Assembly (NCBI GenBank): GCA_016946835.1
Contig: JACVTC010000018.1
Coordinates: 1,087,501 to 1,151,500 of the forward strand
Reading direction: 5' to 3'
Source: Neocallimastix lanati (nom. inval.)
Lineage: Eukaryota; Neocallimastigomycota; Neocallimastigomycetes; Neocallimastigales; Neocallimastigaceae
Length of the DNA: 64,000 bases
The notes beneath the pieces were generated by a model. The model saw only the letters and a program-made list of their open reading frames with translations. It was not told where the DNA came from and did not search any database. The position numbers and the translations under genes are program-made. Below are positions 1 to 13,100 of the stretch, one piece after another (position 1 is the first letter of the stretch; the number at the start of each line of letters is the position of its first letter).

Positions 1-3000
1 CAAACGTTAATAAGAAGTTATGCAATATAATGAATAATTATGATAAAACTTCCATTAATAATTCACAAACTATTCCTCAAAATAAAATATTTAATAATAT
101 AAATAATATTAGTAATCCTATTCAAATTAATAATTCAACTGATAATATTATAAATAACAAACGAATTATTAAACCTACGGGAAGATTAAGTAAAAAAGTC
201 TTTAACAATAATATTAAAATTGATAATAATAATGAAAATAAAAATGGAAAAACTGAAGATCATAATAACTCACAGCAAAGAAAAAGAATTAAGAATAAAA
301 TTAATGATAATGATTCAAGTAATAAAATTAATAATATGAAGACAGTTAATAATATTAAAATTAATAATATGGACACAATGAAGAATGAAAATTTAACAAA
401 AAAAGAAAAGAAACAAAAACCTACAATACAGTTGATGAGAAACCATGAGCAATATAGTATTTGCGAAGATTTATTAAATATTCCAGCAAATATTACAATT
501 GGACAACTCCTTAACATTTCAAAAATTTCTAAAGATGAATTAATTAAAGGTATTAAGAATTCATAGCAAAATAATGAAAAAATTATTAATACTTCTAATT
601 CTACTATAGATAATAACTATAAAAATAACGATAATAATAGTGCTAATATTAGTAACAATGAAAATTATTGTAATATTAATTATAATAGTAAAATAGCTAA
701 TAATTTAAATAATAATAATAGTATTGTACACGAACATGATATTGTAGTCGTTCGTGGATATATTAATGGCTATCCTGCTTCCATTTTCATAGACGCGTGT
801 AGTAATGCGAATTTAATATCATGTAAATTTTTAAATAAATTTATTAAAAATTATCAAATTATTGGCCACGATAAAAGTACCATTAGACAAGCGATGGTTG
901 ATGATATAAGTCGTGTTTATGATATTGTTCGCTTAGCTGTAAAACTGGATTCTGTTGAATTTATTACTGATTTTAAAATTTCCGATAAAGACGATCCTTT
1001 TTATGATGCGATTATTTCTCTTAAAACACAATCTGAAAACAGGATTCTTATTGACACAATTCATAAAGTTCTTGCTTATATGAATATGGACGATAAATTA
1101 GTACCTATTAGTAATATAGAAGATATAAATAATTTCCGTTCTCAGTCTTTATTATGTGTTTCTCCTGAACCAAAAATTGATATTGTTGAGGCTACTTTAT
1201 TTGTTAATACTAATGAATCTAATTCTAATATTAGCGCTAAAAAAAAGATGATGTAATTAATTCTATTATTAATCAAATAAAATTTAGAAATAAAAAAGAT
1301 TATAAAAAATTTGCAAATTATTAAAAAAATTGATGATATTATTGCCATTTCTTCTGATGATTTGGAGCCTTCTAAATTATTTCCTCATCATATTATTTTA
1401 GAAGAAAACTCTATGTCAATTAAGCAAAAGCCGTATAAAATTTCTCAAGTTCAATCCAATGCTTTAAAGGAAGAACTTCGTAAATTATTAGAGAAAAAGT
1501 TAATTGAACCTTCTCATTCTCCGTGGGCTTCTCCTGTTGTCCTAGGTTTAAAGAAAAATGGTAAATGTCGTCCTTGTGTTGATTTTAAGAAGTTGAATGA
1601 TATTACTATTAAAGATGCCTATGCATTCCCAAAAATTCGTGAAATCTTTGATGATTTGAAAGATGCAAAAATATTTTCTTCTATTGATTTATTTAGTGGT
1701 TACCATCAAATTCCTATGTGGGCTGAAGATATGGAAAAGACTTCTTTTACAACGAAATTTGGTAATTACTATTTTAAAGTTATGTCCTTTGGTTTAACTA
1801 ACGCCTCTGCTACCTTTCAGCGTGAAATGAATCGAATCTTCTTTGATTTAATTAATGATTGCGTTCAAATATACTTAGATGATATTATTATTTATTCCGA
1901 TAGTTTTGAAAATCATTTAATTCATCTTTCAAAAATTTTTAATATTTTAAGAAAATATAATTTAAAATTAAACATAGAAAAATGACATTTCTGTCAAACA
2001 GAAATTGAAGCTTTAGGTCATAAAGTTACTACTGATGGTTTACTTCCTCTAGAAAAGAAAACTCTTTTCATTATGAATATGACACCTTCTACTAATGTAT
2101 CTGAACTTCGTTCTTTTCTAGGTATGACTGGTTATTATAGAAATTTCATTGACAATTACTCTGCTAAATCTACACCTCTTTGATCTTTATTAAGGAAGAA
2201 TACTCCATTTGTTTGGATTGATTCTCAAAACAATAGCTTTCAATTATTAAAGAATTGTTTAATTAGTGCCCCTATCCTCTGTTATCCTAAATTTGATATT
2301 CCCTTTATTATTCGTTCCGATGCTTGTAGTTATGGTATAGGTGGTGTTCTTTTACAACTTTATGATGATAATATTGAACACCCAATTTATTTTGTTAGTA
2401 GAAGTTTAAAAAAATATGAGAAAAATTAACTGAACTTGAAGGCACTGCTGCTTATTATTACTTAGTCCAATTTGAACATTATATTTTAGGTAATCCATTC
2501 AAAACTATTCTATATACTGATCACAAACCTTTAGTTTGTATTATTAAAAGTTGTGAGCCGAATACTCTTAAACATCAACGTTGGCGTGATAAATTTAGTA
2601 AACTTCAAGTTGATATTGTTTATTACCCTGGTAAAGCTAATTTGATTGCTGATGCATTGTCTACAGTTGTTCGTAAAGACTTCTCTATTACTAATGTTTG
2701 TATTAGTTCTAATTCTCTTTTTAATAGCGACATTCTGTTCACTTCTGTTAGCAGTTCTAATAGTTCCATTGATTCCTCCGTTATTAATAATTTACCTATT
2801 GATAGCTCCATTCTCACCCAGGAGGAGAACGAAAAATTCATTTTTGAATTTATGTATAAATATTTAACCGAAAAAATAATTAAAAATGATAATAAATTAT
2901 ATTTTAGAGATGATAATAAATTAAGAAAAATAATTGAGGATCCTTATGAGAAAATAAAAATAATTATTAAAGAACATAGAGTGGGTCATGAAGGTATTCA

Positions 3001-3991
3001 GAAAACTTACGAAAGAATAAAAGAAAAGTATTACTGGAAAAATTTAATAATAGATGTAAAAAAATATATTTCGCTATGCAAAATATGCCAACTAAATCGT
3101 TCTGAGCCATTGCCGAAACCAACAGAAAAATATGGAACTCCTGTAGAAGCTCCTTTTGTTAGAGTTGGTTTAGATATTATTGGACCCCTATAAGAAACAC
3201 AACAGGGTAATAAATATATTATTGTTTGCGTAGATTATTTTACAAAGTGGGTAGAAGCTAAACCACTTCGTACTACTACTTCACAGGACGTAACAAGTTT
3301 CTTAGTAGAAATTTTTAGTAGACATGGTATACCAGAACTAATTATTACAGATAATGGAGTACAGTTTACTGCTGATTGTACTAAAATATTTTAGATCTAC
3401 ATGATGTGTACGTTTATTTTGTTAGTACATATCATCCAGAATCAAATGGATTAGTGGAAAACAAAAATAGAGAAATAAGAAAGCAATTAAGAAATTTCTC
3501 GAATGATAACAAACATTAGGAGATTTTGCTACCGCTGGATTTATGGGCACTTAGAACCAGTAAATCTGTTGTAACAGGTTATTCAAGTTTTGAACTTTTA
3601 TATGGAGGTAAGGAATTACTACCTATAGATATAAATTTAAGAAATTCAATTTTGGAAGATAATAGTAGAACTATGAACGAAATATTAATGGAAAGGTTCG
3701 TTGAGCATGCTAAATGGATTGAAAAAGCAGAAAAAAAAAATGCTTGGAATAATATATTATTGGAAAACTCGAAGACAAGCTCAACAAAGTATGGATAATA
3801 AGAAAAATTTTAAAATTGGTGATTTAGTAAAGATAAGAAATCACCAACGGACTAAACTTGAACCGTATTTCCTTGGTCCATATATAATTAAGGACATATC
3901 TTGGAATACAGTTTAATTACAGGATGTTATGGACGGTACAATATTGGAAAGAAACGTCCATATTAAAAATATATTACCTTTTAATGAATGA
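1..3991 (+). pseudogene. Ty3/gypsy pol pseudogene (element C), 5' end outside window
   Basis: Decayed retrotransposon polyprotein in the order protease, reverse transcriptase, RNase H, integrase, which is the Ty3/gypsy order. The frame is open to the window edge, so gag and the 5' LTR lie outside. An Asn-rich N-terminal part carries an ITIGQLL motif also found in elements A and B. The protease motif is D-A-C-S at 792-803. RT has YLDDIII near 1870, integrase has an HHCC zinc finger near 2980-3100 and DNG near 3352. Breaks I can see: TAG 564, frameshifts near 1240 and 1318, TGA 1983, TGA 2181, a small deletion near 2428, TAA 3191, frameshift near 3392, TAG 3517, frameshift near 3750 and TAA 3914. 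No 3' LTR was recognised. It is not functional. Confidence 0.9.
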
Positions 3992-4239
3992 AATTTCAAA
4001 TTGAAATTTCAAAAATTTTTAATTTATTTTATTTTTTATAAAAAAAAAAAATTTTATTATTAAAATTTTATTATAAAAATTTTCAAAAATTTCATTTTTT
4101 TTTTTTTCTTTTATTATTAAATTTAATATAAATTGATATAAAAATTTTTAATCTAAATTATTATAAATTTAATTTCATAATGTTAAAAATATAAAAAGAA
4201 CCAATAATTTATGTTATTAAATTATCATATCTAGAATGT

Positions 4240-5950
4240 GGTTCATTTCGCCAATTTTTATAATACAAATTTTCAATACGCCATTTATTTTTAATGGCTT
4301 GTAAAATTTTTTGTTAGCGCCATAAAAATTTTAATAAAATTATATGTAAAAAAAAATAAATGTATAAATAAATAAACAAACAAATAAATAAATAAAGAAA
4401 GAATGTAATAAGTATATAAAATAAAAATAAATAGTAGAATATGAATATAAAGTACAAATTGAATAAAATAAAATAAAATAAAATAAAATAAAATAAAATA
4501 AAATAAAATAAAATAAATAGTAAAAATATGATTATAAAGTACAGATTTAATAAAATAAAATAAAATAAATATCTAATAATTTTTTATTAAAGAATATTAC
4601 AGATCAATGTTTTAGAAATGAAAATTTTTACATTTTTATTGTATTCAATTGATGATGATGTAATTTAATATATAAAACAATATTTTTTATTTTATTTTAT
4701 TTTGTATACTTGTACTTACTATTGCATTCTTTATTTAATTATTTTTTTTTTTACAAATAATTGAAAAACTAATTTTTCAAAATTAGTATTTAGAATAATA
4801 TTGGATAATTAATATAATAATTTTAATTATATAATTAAAAAATATTTATAAAAATATAGAAATGGAAAAAAATCTTATTATTGATATAAGTGAGTCTAAC
4901 AAAGGAAAAAAATAAATTATTATTAATAAAAAATATAAATTTAATTTTTCATATATAAGAAAAGATAATTCAAAAGTTTATGTACAGAAATAAATGTAAA
5001 TCTTTTATTATTTTAAATGATAAGAAAGAAATCTTAAAATATGATAGTTCACTTAATCATCCTGAAAAAGAATACGATATATCTCTATCTATAATGAAAC
5101 ATAAAATTAAAGATGGAATTGAAAAAAAGTTCAATTCCTTATGGTATAAAAATAAAAGCCCTATATAATAAAATTTCTAAAAAAATGAGATTTATATGTT
5201 CAGAATATAATTCAATTAAATATCAAATATCAAGAAATTTAAATAAAAACCCCTAATTTACCATATTATGATTATCAAAGAAAAATAAGAGGAATTTAGA
5301 AAATAAAAAAAAGAGCAATAAATAAAGCTAATGAAATCAGTGTCTTAATTGAACGCTTCAAAAATATTGAAACCAAGTTAATTGATACTAAATGTGATAG
5401 AAATAATACTATTAATTTGTGGTTTGATTGTTTAACTGATTTAAATAATATAATATAAATATTATTTTATAATAAATAATTAAAAAATGAGGAATAACCA
5501 AACGAAATAATCAGAATTCTGTCTACGTTTCTATAATTAATAATTTTATCATTATAATTATTATTTTTTTTGATAACATTTAAATAAAAGAATTATTATC
5601 AATAATATTTATATTTTTAATAACATTTATATTTTTATATAATTTTTTTATTAATTGCATTTAAATAAAAGAATTAAAATCATAAAATCTAACCATTATA
5701 TGATTTATTTAATTATTCACTTAATAATTAATTTAAAAATTGAAATAACAAAATAATACAATAAAATAATATTATGTAGTATAATATAGCTATAGCCACA
5801 AATTTATATATATCACGTGAAAAAATTGGCGTAATGCAACTTCCCCACGATTGCGAAATGTCCAAATGATTCGAAAATATTATGTAATATTATAAAATAA
5901 AAAAATAAAGTACGCCACGTATCATATAAAGCCTCATTGTAAAATCCAAC
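4240..5950 (+). mobile_element. Internally deleted MULE-like DNA transposon remnant
   Basis: The remnant from 4862 to about 5455 encodes two ends of the same protein found at 25028-26465. The N-terminal part is FLYWCH/GCM-like (Cys near 4990, then H-P in the HNH position near 5060). A stop and a frameshift interrupt it near 4912 and 4975. The C-terminal part resumes near 5255 (YDYQRK motif, then a Cys-Asp-Arg-Asn motif). The whole catalytic MULE core is missing. Flanks near 4240-4330 and 5815-5945 share short motifs (cgccaattttt, cgtggcgta) with the ends of the second copy, but I cannot place exact termini. Boundaries are approximate. Confidence 0.6.
4425..4567. repeat. AAATA pentanucleotide tract in a duplicated ~50-bp unit
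   Basis: A run of about ten AAATA/ATAAA pentamers (4464-4517) is flanked by two near copies of a segment running from an aaataaatagta motif to aagtaca followed by a TAAAATA run. This is simple-sequence expansion inside the MULE remnant. Confidence 0.75.
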
Positions 5951-7300
5951 ACATTTTCTTTAAAAAAATTTAATTAAAATAATTTTTTTTTTTTTTTTTT
6001 TGATTTTTAAAGTTTTTATACATAATAAAGTATACAAATTATAAAATATAATTAATTATTAATATTGAAATATTTAATTGTAAATATTAAAAAAAGTCAA
6101 TTTCTAAAAATAAATTATTTCTTTTTAACTTAAATAGGAATAATTTAAATATCTTTATTTAAATTTAATTATCTAAAAATATACTAATTAATAAAATAAT
6201 TATTTTAAAAATAATATAAAATTAACATTATAATTAAAAAATGAAATTTATAAATCATTTTATGTAACGTCACACAATCTTTAAATTTTGTTAAATTGTA
6301 CTATAAATAGTTTATAAAATGAATTATAGAAATTAATTCAATTATAAGATAGATATTAATAAAAAAAAAGGATGGAGAGATAATAAATATTCAACGTCTT
6401 ACATTGAAAGAGGTAATGTAAAGATGAAAGATAAAAATAATTATTTTAATTTTTTTTATTATTATTTTTATTTTATTAAATATAAAAATAATATCTATTA
6501 ATATTATAGGTTTTTTTTTTATTTTTTTTTATATTTAATAAAATAAAAATAATAATAAAAATAATTAAAATAATTATTTTTGCTTTAATAGAAATCTTTA
6601 TATAATATAAACAATTAAATTATAATAATTAAGAAAATAATAAATTATTTATTAATGAAATATATATTCCTTAATTACTTTTAAAAAAAAAAAATTATAA
6701 AAAATATATATTAATACTAAAAGAATAAGTTTTAATCTAAAAAATACAAAGTCAACTTCATGATTAATTTAAAATTTATATTTTCCTTTAATGATATAAA
6801 CTTATATATTTGTAAAATATTAATTTAAAATTATTTCCTTAATATTTTTTTATTAATTTTTTTTTTTGTTTTGTTTGAATTATTTTAATTTATTATTATT
6901 TAATATTATTATTTTTTTCATTACTTAATATATTATATTTTTATTTTAGTAAGATAAGATCTAATAATATTACAATTCAATAATCATTAAAATTAATCAT
7001 TATTTAATTATAAATAAAATAAAACTTTATTATTATTTTTTTTTTTTTAAATTTTTGATGTATTTATTATTTTTTAATATATTTACAATGATTTTTTATT
7101 ATTTTTATTTTAAAAAATTTAATTTTTATTAATTAATTTTACTTTTTTTTATTAAATAAGTTAATGTGTTTTATTTATATTAATAAATAAAAAAATTATA
7201 TATTATTTTTATTTTTTTTTATAAAAATTATATTAAATTATATATACATAATAGTATTTTTTTTTAATAAATTTTTTTTTCTCCATTGATAAAGAAATAA
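5950..7300. other. AT-rich intergenic DNA without recognisable genes
   Basis: Almost entirely A and T with homopolymer runs. I see no coding signal and no RNA gene. The only clear structure is the foldback at 6433-6581, listed separately. It lies downstream of the minus-strand surface-protein gene and after the MULE remnant. Confidence 0.7.
6433..6581. repeat. Foldback: 56-nt inverted repeat with 37-nt loop
   Basis: Left arm 6433-6488 and right arm 6526-6581 are reverse complements at 55 of 56 positions by direct reading. The spacer is 37 nt. No target duplication is obvious. It could be a small foldback transposon or MITE, or a palindrome from replication slippage. No coding content. Confidence 0.85.
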
Positions 7301-7307
7301 TTTAAAC

Positions 7308-8432
7308 TTATAATCCTCTGACAATGAAAACAGTAACAAGAGAAGCTATTATGCCGTAAAGGAAGGTCATTTTTTGTTGAGTAGTTCCATCTGATGTAAC
7401 TTGTCCATATTTATTATAATTAGACACAATACCACATGAAACTTCATTAATAAGACAGGAAGCATTGTTTTCCCAGCCGTAGAGAGCACCATCATTTCCA
7501 GTACCAGTGACGACACAACCACTACACCATGGATGGGGAGTGGTGTTAATACCACAACGAGAACCAATGACTCTACAATCTTCCCCATTTTCAGTATTCC
7601 AAGTTGTAGTATCTGGATCAATACGGGTGTATTCACAGGTACTACAGATTAGAATACCATCTGGACCTCTTTCAAGGACTTTTTGCTCTGTTTTTTGTGG
7701 ACTAAGGTTACATTTTACATTATCCACAATACAGGAAGCTTCATCTTCCCAACCCCAATATGAACCATCATTACCAGTAGCAGTAACCTTACATTCATTA
7801 CAAATTAGGTTGCCAATTGAATCTTTTTTATGATTAGATTCCGCTTTTGAATTAGTCTTATTATTCTTAATTTCTTCCATTTTATCTTTGCATTTTATTT
7901 GGTCTATGATACAAGACTTTTCATCTTCATAACCCCATAAAGAATTATCACCACCAGTACTAGTAACAACACAACCATTACAAACTAAGTTTCCATTTGC
8001 ATCAGTTTCATGTTCAGTTAGAGTTGCAGAAGAAGTAGTAATAGAAGTTGATTCATTTTTAGAAGAAGAAGTAGTAATAGAAGTTGATTCATTTTTTGAA
8101 GAAGAAGTAGTAATGGAAGTTGATTCATTTTTAGTAGAAGAAGTAGTGTTTTTAGAAGTTGTTGAACTTTTTTTAGTAGTAGATTTCTTGCTTGAAGAAA
8201 TAGAATTCGTGGAAGTCTTTTTATGGATAGTAGTTGTCTTCTTTGAAGTAGTTTTTTTAGTTTCACTACAACTGGAAGAAAGTTTACAGAATGAACCATC
8301 TTCCCAACCCCAAAGGGTTCCATCCTTACCAGTAGCATAAACATTACAATCTGAACATTTGTTTATGCTTGAAGCTTTTATGTTACTGAGTAATAACGAT
8401 GTAATGAATAACGAACAAAAAGCAATTTTCAT
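7308..8432 (-). CDS. Secreted/surface protein with five Cys-rich CBM10/dockerin-like modules
   Basis: 374-residue protein, start at 8432, stop TAA at 7308. Residues 1-20 form a signal peptide (Lys, then a hydrophobic run ending in IKA). Five modules of about 30 residues follow (26-55, 151-181, 211-241, 263-293, 303-333), each with CxxC, then an aromatic/acidic segment such as WGWED or YGWEN, then two Cys. Residues 56-140 are a Ser/Thr/Lys-rich linker with three tandem 12-residue KNESTSITTSSS-type repeats (101-136). Residues 354-374 are a hydrophobic C-terminus, so a membrane anchor or GPI signal is likely. The module resembles small Cys/Trp-rich modules attached to plant-cell-wall enzymes and scaffold proteins of anaerobic fungi, where related folds bind carbohydrate or dock proteins. 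No catalytic domain is visible. A cell-surface binding or docking role is inferred. The frame is intact and intronless, isolated between transposons. Confidence 0.85.
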   Translation of the reverse strand: MKIAFCSLFITSLLLSNIKASSINKCSDCNVYATGKDGTLWGWEDGSFCKLSSSCSETKKTTSKKTTTIHKKTSTNSISSSKKSTTKKSSTTSKNTTSSTKNESTSITTSSSKNESTSITTSSSKNESTSITTSSATLTEHETDANGNLVCNGCVVTSTGGDNSLWGYEDEKSCIIDQIKCKDKMEEIKNNKTNSKAESNHKKDSIGNLICNECKVTATGNDGSYWGWEDEASCIVDNVKCNLSPQKTEQKVLERGPDGILICSTCEYTRIDPDTTTWNTENGEDCRVIGSRCGINTTPHPWCSGCVVTGTGNDGALYGWENNASCLINEVSCGIVSNYNKYGQVTSDGTTQQKMTFLYGIIASLVTVFIVRGL

Positions 8433-10540
8433 TTTTAAATCAAAATTTATATTAACTTTAAATTAAAATAATTTTTGTTATTTTTAAAAATTATTATTCT
8501 TTTTTATTTGAATGAATTATTTATTTATTATTATAAAATATTATTTTATTAAAATATTTTCTTTTTTTTCAGATTTTAAGATAAATGTAAATAAATTTGT
8601 ATTCAATATGATAATATTTAATAAGATATTATTAAAATATTTTACTTTTTTTTTAAAAATTTTAATGTAAATTAATTTGTATTCAATATAATAATATCAT
8701 ATATAAATCATTATATACTTTTCAAATTAACTTCTTTTGTTGCTTTATTGATTTAATACTTTTTTTTAATTATTTTGATTATATTATTAAAATGTGTCTT
8801 TTTTTTTTTAAAAAAAAAAATAGTACTTATATATAATATAATACTAAAATAAGAATTTTCAATTGATAGTAAAAATATTATATTAAAAATAGAAATAAAA
8901 TAGAAAATTTATTGGATAAAATAAAAAAAATTAAAAAATAATAAAAATATTTAGTATTATAATTAAAATTTTACTATTAATTATAATTATTGATTATTTG
9001 AAATTAATAATATTAAATATTATAATCATTAATTTACCTATTATCAGTATTATTTTTTATATTGAATATAATTACAATTATTTTTTCATTTAATATTTAT
9101 TATAAATTATTGATTATGTGTTACTTTATTTAATAATGAAAACTATATTGAGCATGATTGATTGGTTATTAATATTTTTTTTAATTAATATTTTATTTTC
9201 CATTTTAATAGTTTAAATATTTAAATTTATGACTTTTTTTTTTTTTTTTTTTAAAATGTGTCTCGTTTAATGTTTTATAGTTTTTTTTTCATATATTACA
9301 TGTTTTAAAATTTAAATGTATTTTTAATTATTTTTTATTTTAATTATAATTATATAATTATTTATAATAATGTTTAAATTTTAAATATTATAAAATTTAT
9401 AATTAATAATATTCTTTTATGTTCTAATATTTTTTTTAAATATTATAAAATTTATAATTAATAATATTCTTTTATGTTCTAATATTTTAAGTATTAATAA
9501 ATTAAAAATTATCATCATTGGAAAAAAAAAATTTTTTTTTTTTTTGGTGAAAAAGTTGAAATAGTTTAAGTTTATATATAAAAAAACCAATAATTGATAT
9601 TACATTAACTAAAAATATATTAAATTTTTTTATATTTTAGAAATTAAAAATAAAGAAAATAAAAGATATAAATAAATTTCTATATAAATTACAATTTATT
9701 TAAAATTATAAAATGATTAAAATAAAATATTAATAGTTAAAATTTTATAATTTTTTTAATTTATATTATTAAATAAAGTTTAATTATTTAATACGATTTA
9801 CTGTATTATTTAAAATTATTATAATAAATTTAGTTATTATAATTAATAATATAAAAAAAATTTTTTTTAGAATATTTTAATTTTTTTATTATTAATTTAA
9901 TATATTTTTATTATTATACTTTTGTTCCATTGTTCATTTTATTCATTGATATAAAATAAATTTAAAAAAATTTAATAATATATAAAAATTTAAAAAAAAA
10001 AGTGTTAATCTTTTTCATACCCATATTTATTAAAATTTGAAGAGTAAATAATTAAGTTCAAATTTTATTTATTAATAAAATAAGTAAAAAAACAATAAAA
10101 ATCTTATGAAATGTGGCTTTATGTAATAATAATATAATAAAAGATGTTAAATAATATGATTTTTTTTATGAATATTTTATTATTAAAAAATGTTAAAAGA
10201 AAAAATTATCTTCTTTATTTAAAAAAAAATTAACGTATTTCCTTTAAATAAAAAGGAAAATTTTTTTATTTTATTTATTATTACTATTGGCTGATATATT
10301 TTTATTAATATTATATTAAAATTTAATTATAATTAAATTGTTTCTTATTAAATTTCTATATTTAAAATATTAAATTATAAAAATAAATAAGTGAAATAAT
10401 AATTACTATTATAACTTCTTTTTAATTAATTTTGAGAATTGCTTTGTTTTATTTATTAAAAATAATTAAAATATTAATAGTATAATCTATGTATTATTAG
10501 TAGTCAGCTCAAAGGATTGTATATTTCAACTATTTTTTGA
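8433..10540. other. AT-rich intergenic DNA
   Basis: This interval upstream of the minus-strand surface-protein gene contains its promoter somewhere, but no individual element can be singled out because TATA-like strings are everywhere. No coding region or RNA gene seen. A 55-bp tandem duplication at 9379-9488 is listed separately. Confidence 0.65.
9379..9488. repeat. 55-bp tandem duplication
   Basis: Two adjacent near-identical copies of a unit containing atattcttttatgttctaat, with a period of 55 bp. Short run-length differences lie at the junction. Confidence 0.85.
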
Positions 10541-10549
10541 GAATTTTAA

Positions 10550-12310
10550 CAGAATAATTGAACTAAAACACCCAAAATTATACATAATCAAAGAACTATA
10601 TATTTTAATTCTTTGTTATATTTAGATTATGTAACTTATAAAAAATTAGGAAAGTTAATAGAAAGAGATTTGAGAGGTAACACTTCAAACAACATTAATA
10701 ATCAATTCAATGAATCACTGGATTATTATATATGAACTACTGAAAGTGATATCAACAATGATATCACCTCAAATTGGAAGATTCTTAATGATCTTGAAGA
10801 GAATTTGAAGAATTTAGTTCTCGTTTATGGAAAAACCGTATATCAAGTTTCGTAAATATTTATCAATATAAATATTATATTTTGCTAACTTTAAAAGATT
10901 AATATCATAAATTATATATCAACTGGATTAGATCAATCTAGAAATTAATGAAAAATATTTTTTTTTCTGAAAATAAAAATAAAATTTAAAAATTATAATA
11001 AACTTAAATTATTAATAAAAATAAAAAGAAATGACCATTGCAGTTATTGCATGAAGAAAGGATATTATTTTTTCTAATTTGAAAAAACAAAGTAAAATTA
11101 CTTCAAAAGAAAAGCTTTCAGAAAAAAGAATATACAGAAAATACAACAATAAAAATAAAATCTATACAAATTTTACTCAAAAAGATAATTATAATACTAC
11201 ATATGCTAATATTTCAAAATTAAAAAACTGAAGATACCATTTGTATTAATTTATATGAAAAATGTATCCAATCTGATTAGAAAATAATATTTAAAAAGGA
11301 ATTATTATGCTGGATCCTTGATTCCGATACCTTCATTAACATTATAAAACCACTAGAGAAATTAATTAATATATGAAAATGCAATGATAAATTATATATT
11401 GCTACAATGACATTGTTATTATATTTTCGAATTCTAATAAACCTCACAATTTATGGATTTCTTCATAGCCATTGCATTCAAACATTATGAAACTAAATTA
11501 ATAATCAAGTTAACTACATAAAAATGAGAATACTAAAGTAGCTTAATTTCTCCACAGAAAATTAACTAATTTTGGTATTAACCCAATTAAATATTATTTA
11601 TTAATGATCTATTTTAATTTAAAACGTAATATATATTCATTCAAAACTTAAAAATAAACTTTTCCATTCATTTAAATCTTTAACTAATTCTAATCACATA
11701 CTGGAATTAATTCATAATAATCTAGTTGAATCATTACCAGAATCCACTTTTGGAATTAATATTTTTTTTTCAATTATTGATGATTTCTCCAAATATGATA
11801 ATGTTATATTCTTAATAAATATAAAGTATTTTTATTCCATACCATTGTATTTACTAATATTTAAAATTAATATAACATCAGAGTTAACGACAAATAGCTG
11901 TCTAGAATTTAAAATTCTAAAATTTAAAGAATTTTGTATTAATTACCAAATAAATAAATAATTTACTGTTCCTTATAATACCAAACAAAACTGAAAAATT
12001 GAACACTTAAATCAAACATTCGTTTACTCTTTAAAAAAAAAATACTTCAAGACTTTTAATTAAATAATAACTTTTAGGAAGTTGCTATAAACATTATCAA
12101 CTATATCTATAATAATTTTACTAATATTAAGGAATTAAAAATAAAATACCATTTGAAATTTTAAATAAAACAAAGATTAATTACTCAAATAATAGAATGA
12201 TTGAATGTAAAGCTTTCTTCTTGATACTTAAAATTTATTTATCTAAATTTAATTCACTTGGAAATTTATTAAAAATATGACTCCAATTATAAATGAATAT
12301 TAATGATAAA
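10550..12310 (+). pseudogene. Ty1/copia remnant (element K), gag-protease-integrase part
   Basis: No long frame is open, but copia landmarks appear in order on the plus strand. Near 11315 an aspartic-protease-like WILDSDT occurs, where the third catalytic residue should be Gly (DSG). Near 11680-11810 there is integrase text LELIH-N-NL followed by SIIDDFSKY, with the first catalytic Asp replaced by Asn. Near 11880-12010 a decayed second-Asp region (SELTTNSCLEF) is followed by FTVPYN and a K-IEHLNQT stretch. Near 12100-12240 there is text like the integrase C-terminal GCKAFF motif. RT and RNase H are missing after about 12310. Many stops and frameshifts. Old and dead. Confidence 0.75.
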
Positions 12311-13100
12311 TAAAAATGAAATTAGTTAAGTATAGAAGTGATACTGAAAGCTTTCTTTACATAAGCATATGCATTAAATTAAATTTAATATTTTCTGTTT
12401 CTGTCCCTACAGCCCAAGAAAATCGAAGGATGAAAACGAATTACTTGGTCATTAACATAAAAATTGGATGCATTTTGTACAAAAATTATATATTTATTTT
12501 ATTATGTTTTATTATTTACGCCTATATTTAGTTATATTTATTCTTTGTTAAATAGTTATATATTTAATTGATTAATAAATAAATGCTAAATATATAAACA
12601 ATCATATAAATATTCATATGTATAGGTAAACCTGTAATTCAAATAGTAACTCACTATCGCTATAGTATAAATGTAAATAATGCTAATAAAAATATTTTAT
12701 TATTAAAAAATAAAAATAATGATTAAATTGATAAATTATATATACTTAATATAAACCCCGATTTCTATTAACGAATAGAGTATAATAGTACATACAGAAT
12801 TATTTAATTGTAGAATTAGAATTATTTATTCAAGAATAGTAAAGATTTTTCTTAGTATAACTCGAATAGAGAGGTATTAAACTATCTTAGTCGTTACCTC
12901 GATTTTTATTCATTATTTTAGTTAAATTGAAAAATATCCTTTTACAATAACAATACTTTATAACTAAATAACTAATATTAAATAGTTTAATAATACAACT
13001 CTATGTAATATATTAATTAATAAAAAAATTCATTTTTTGTTTAGAAATTAGGTATAATTTTTTGTAGATTTTTTAACATTAGATTAAAATATTTTTGGTT
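12310..13100. other. AT-rich DNA, fragment shared with copia leader
   Basis: No gene recognised. An open frame at 12316-12531 has no family signature. A stretch near 12855-12877 is the reverse complement of 28570-28590, in the leader of copia element D (aactcgaatagagaggt core). This suggests a fragment of another copia leader or LTR in the minus orientation. Confidence 0.5.

Noticed and set aside
1983-2183. TGA at places where relatives have Cys (EKC and PLC in element C, also YNC-like in copia D at 33185), suggesting TGA might encode Cys
   Set aside because: The Cys-rich gene at 7308-8432 and the intact pol of element A use only TGT/TGC for Cys, and pol A itself ends in TGA. Cys codons are one base from TGA, so decay explains it.
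12316-12531. 71-codon frame that might be a small gene
   Set aside because: No signal peptide, domain or homologous copy in the window, and it starts at the ragged end of a copia remnant.
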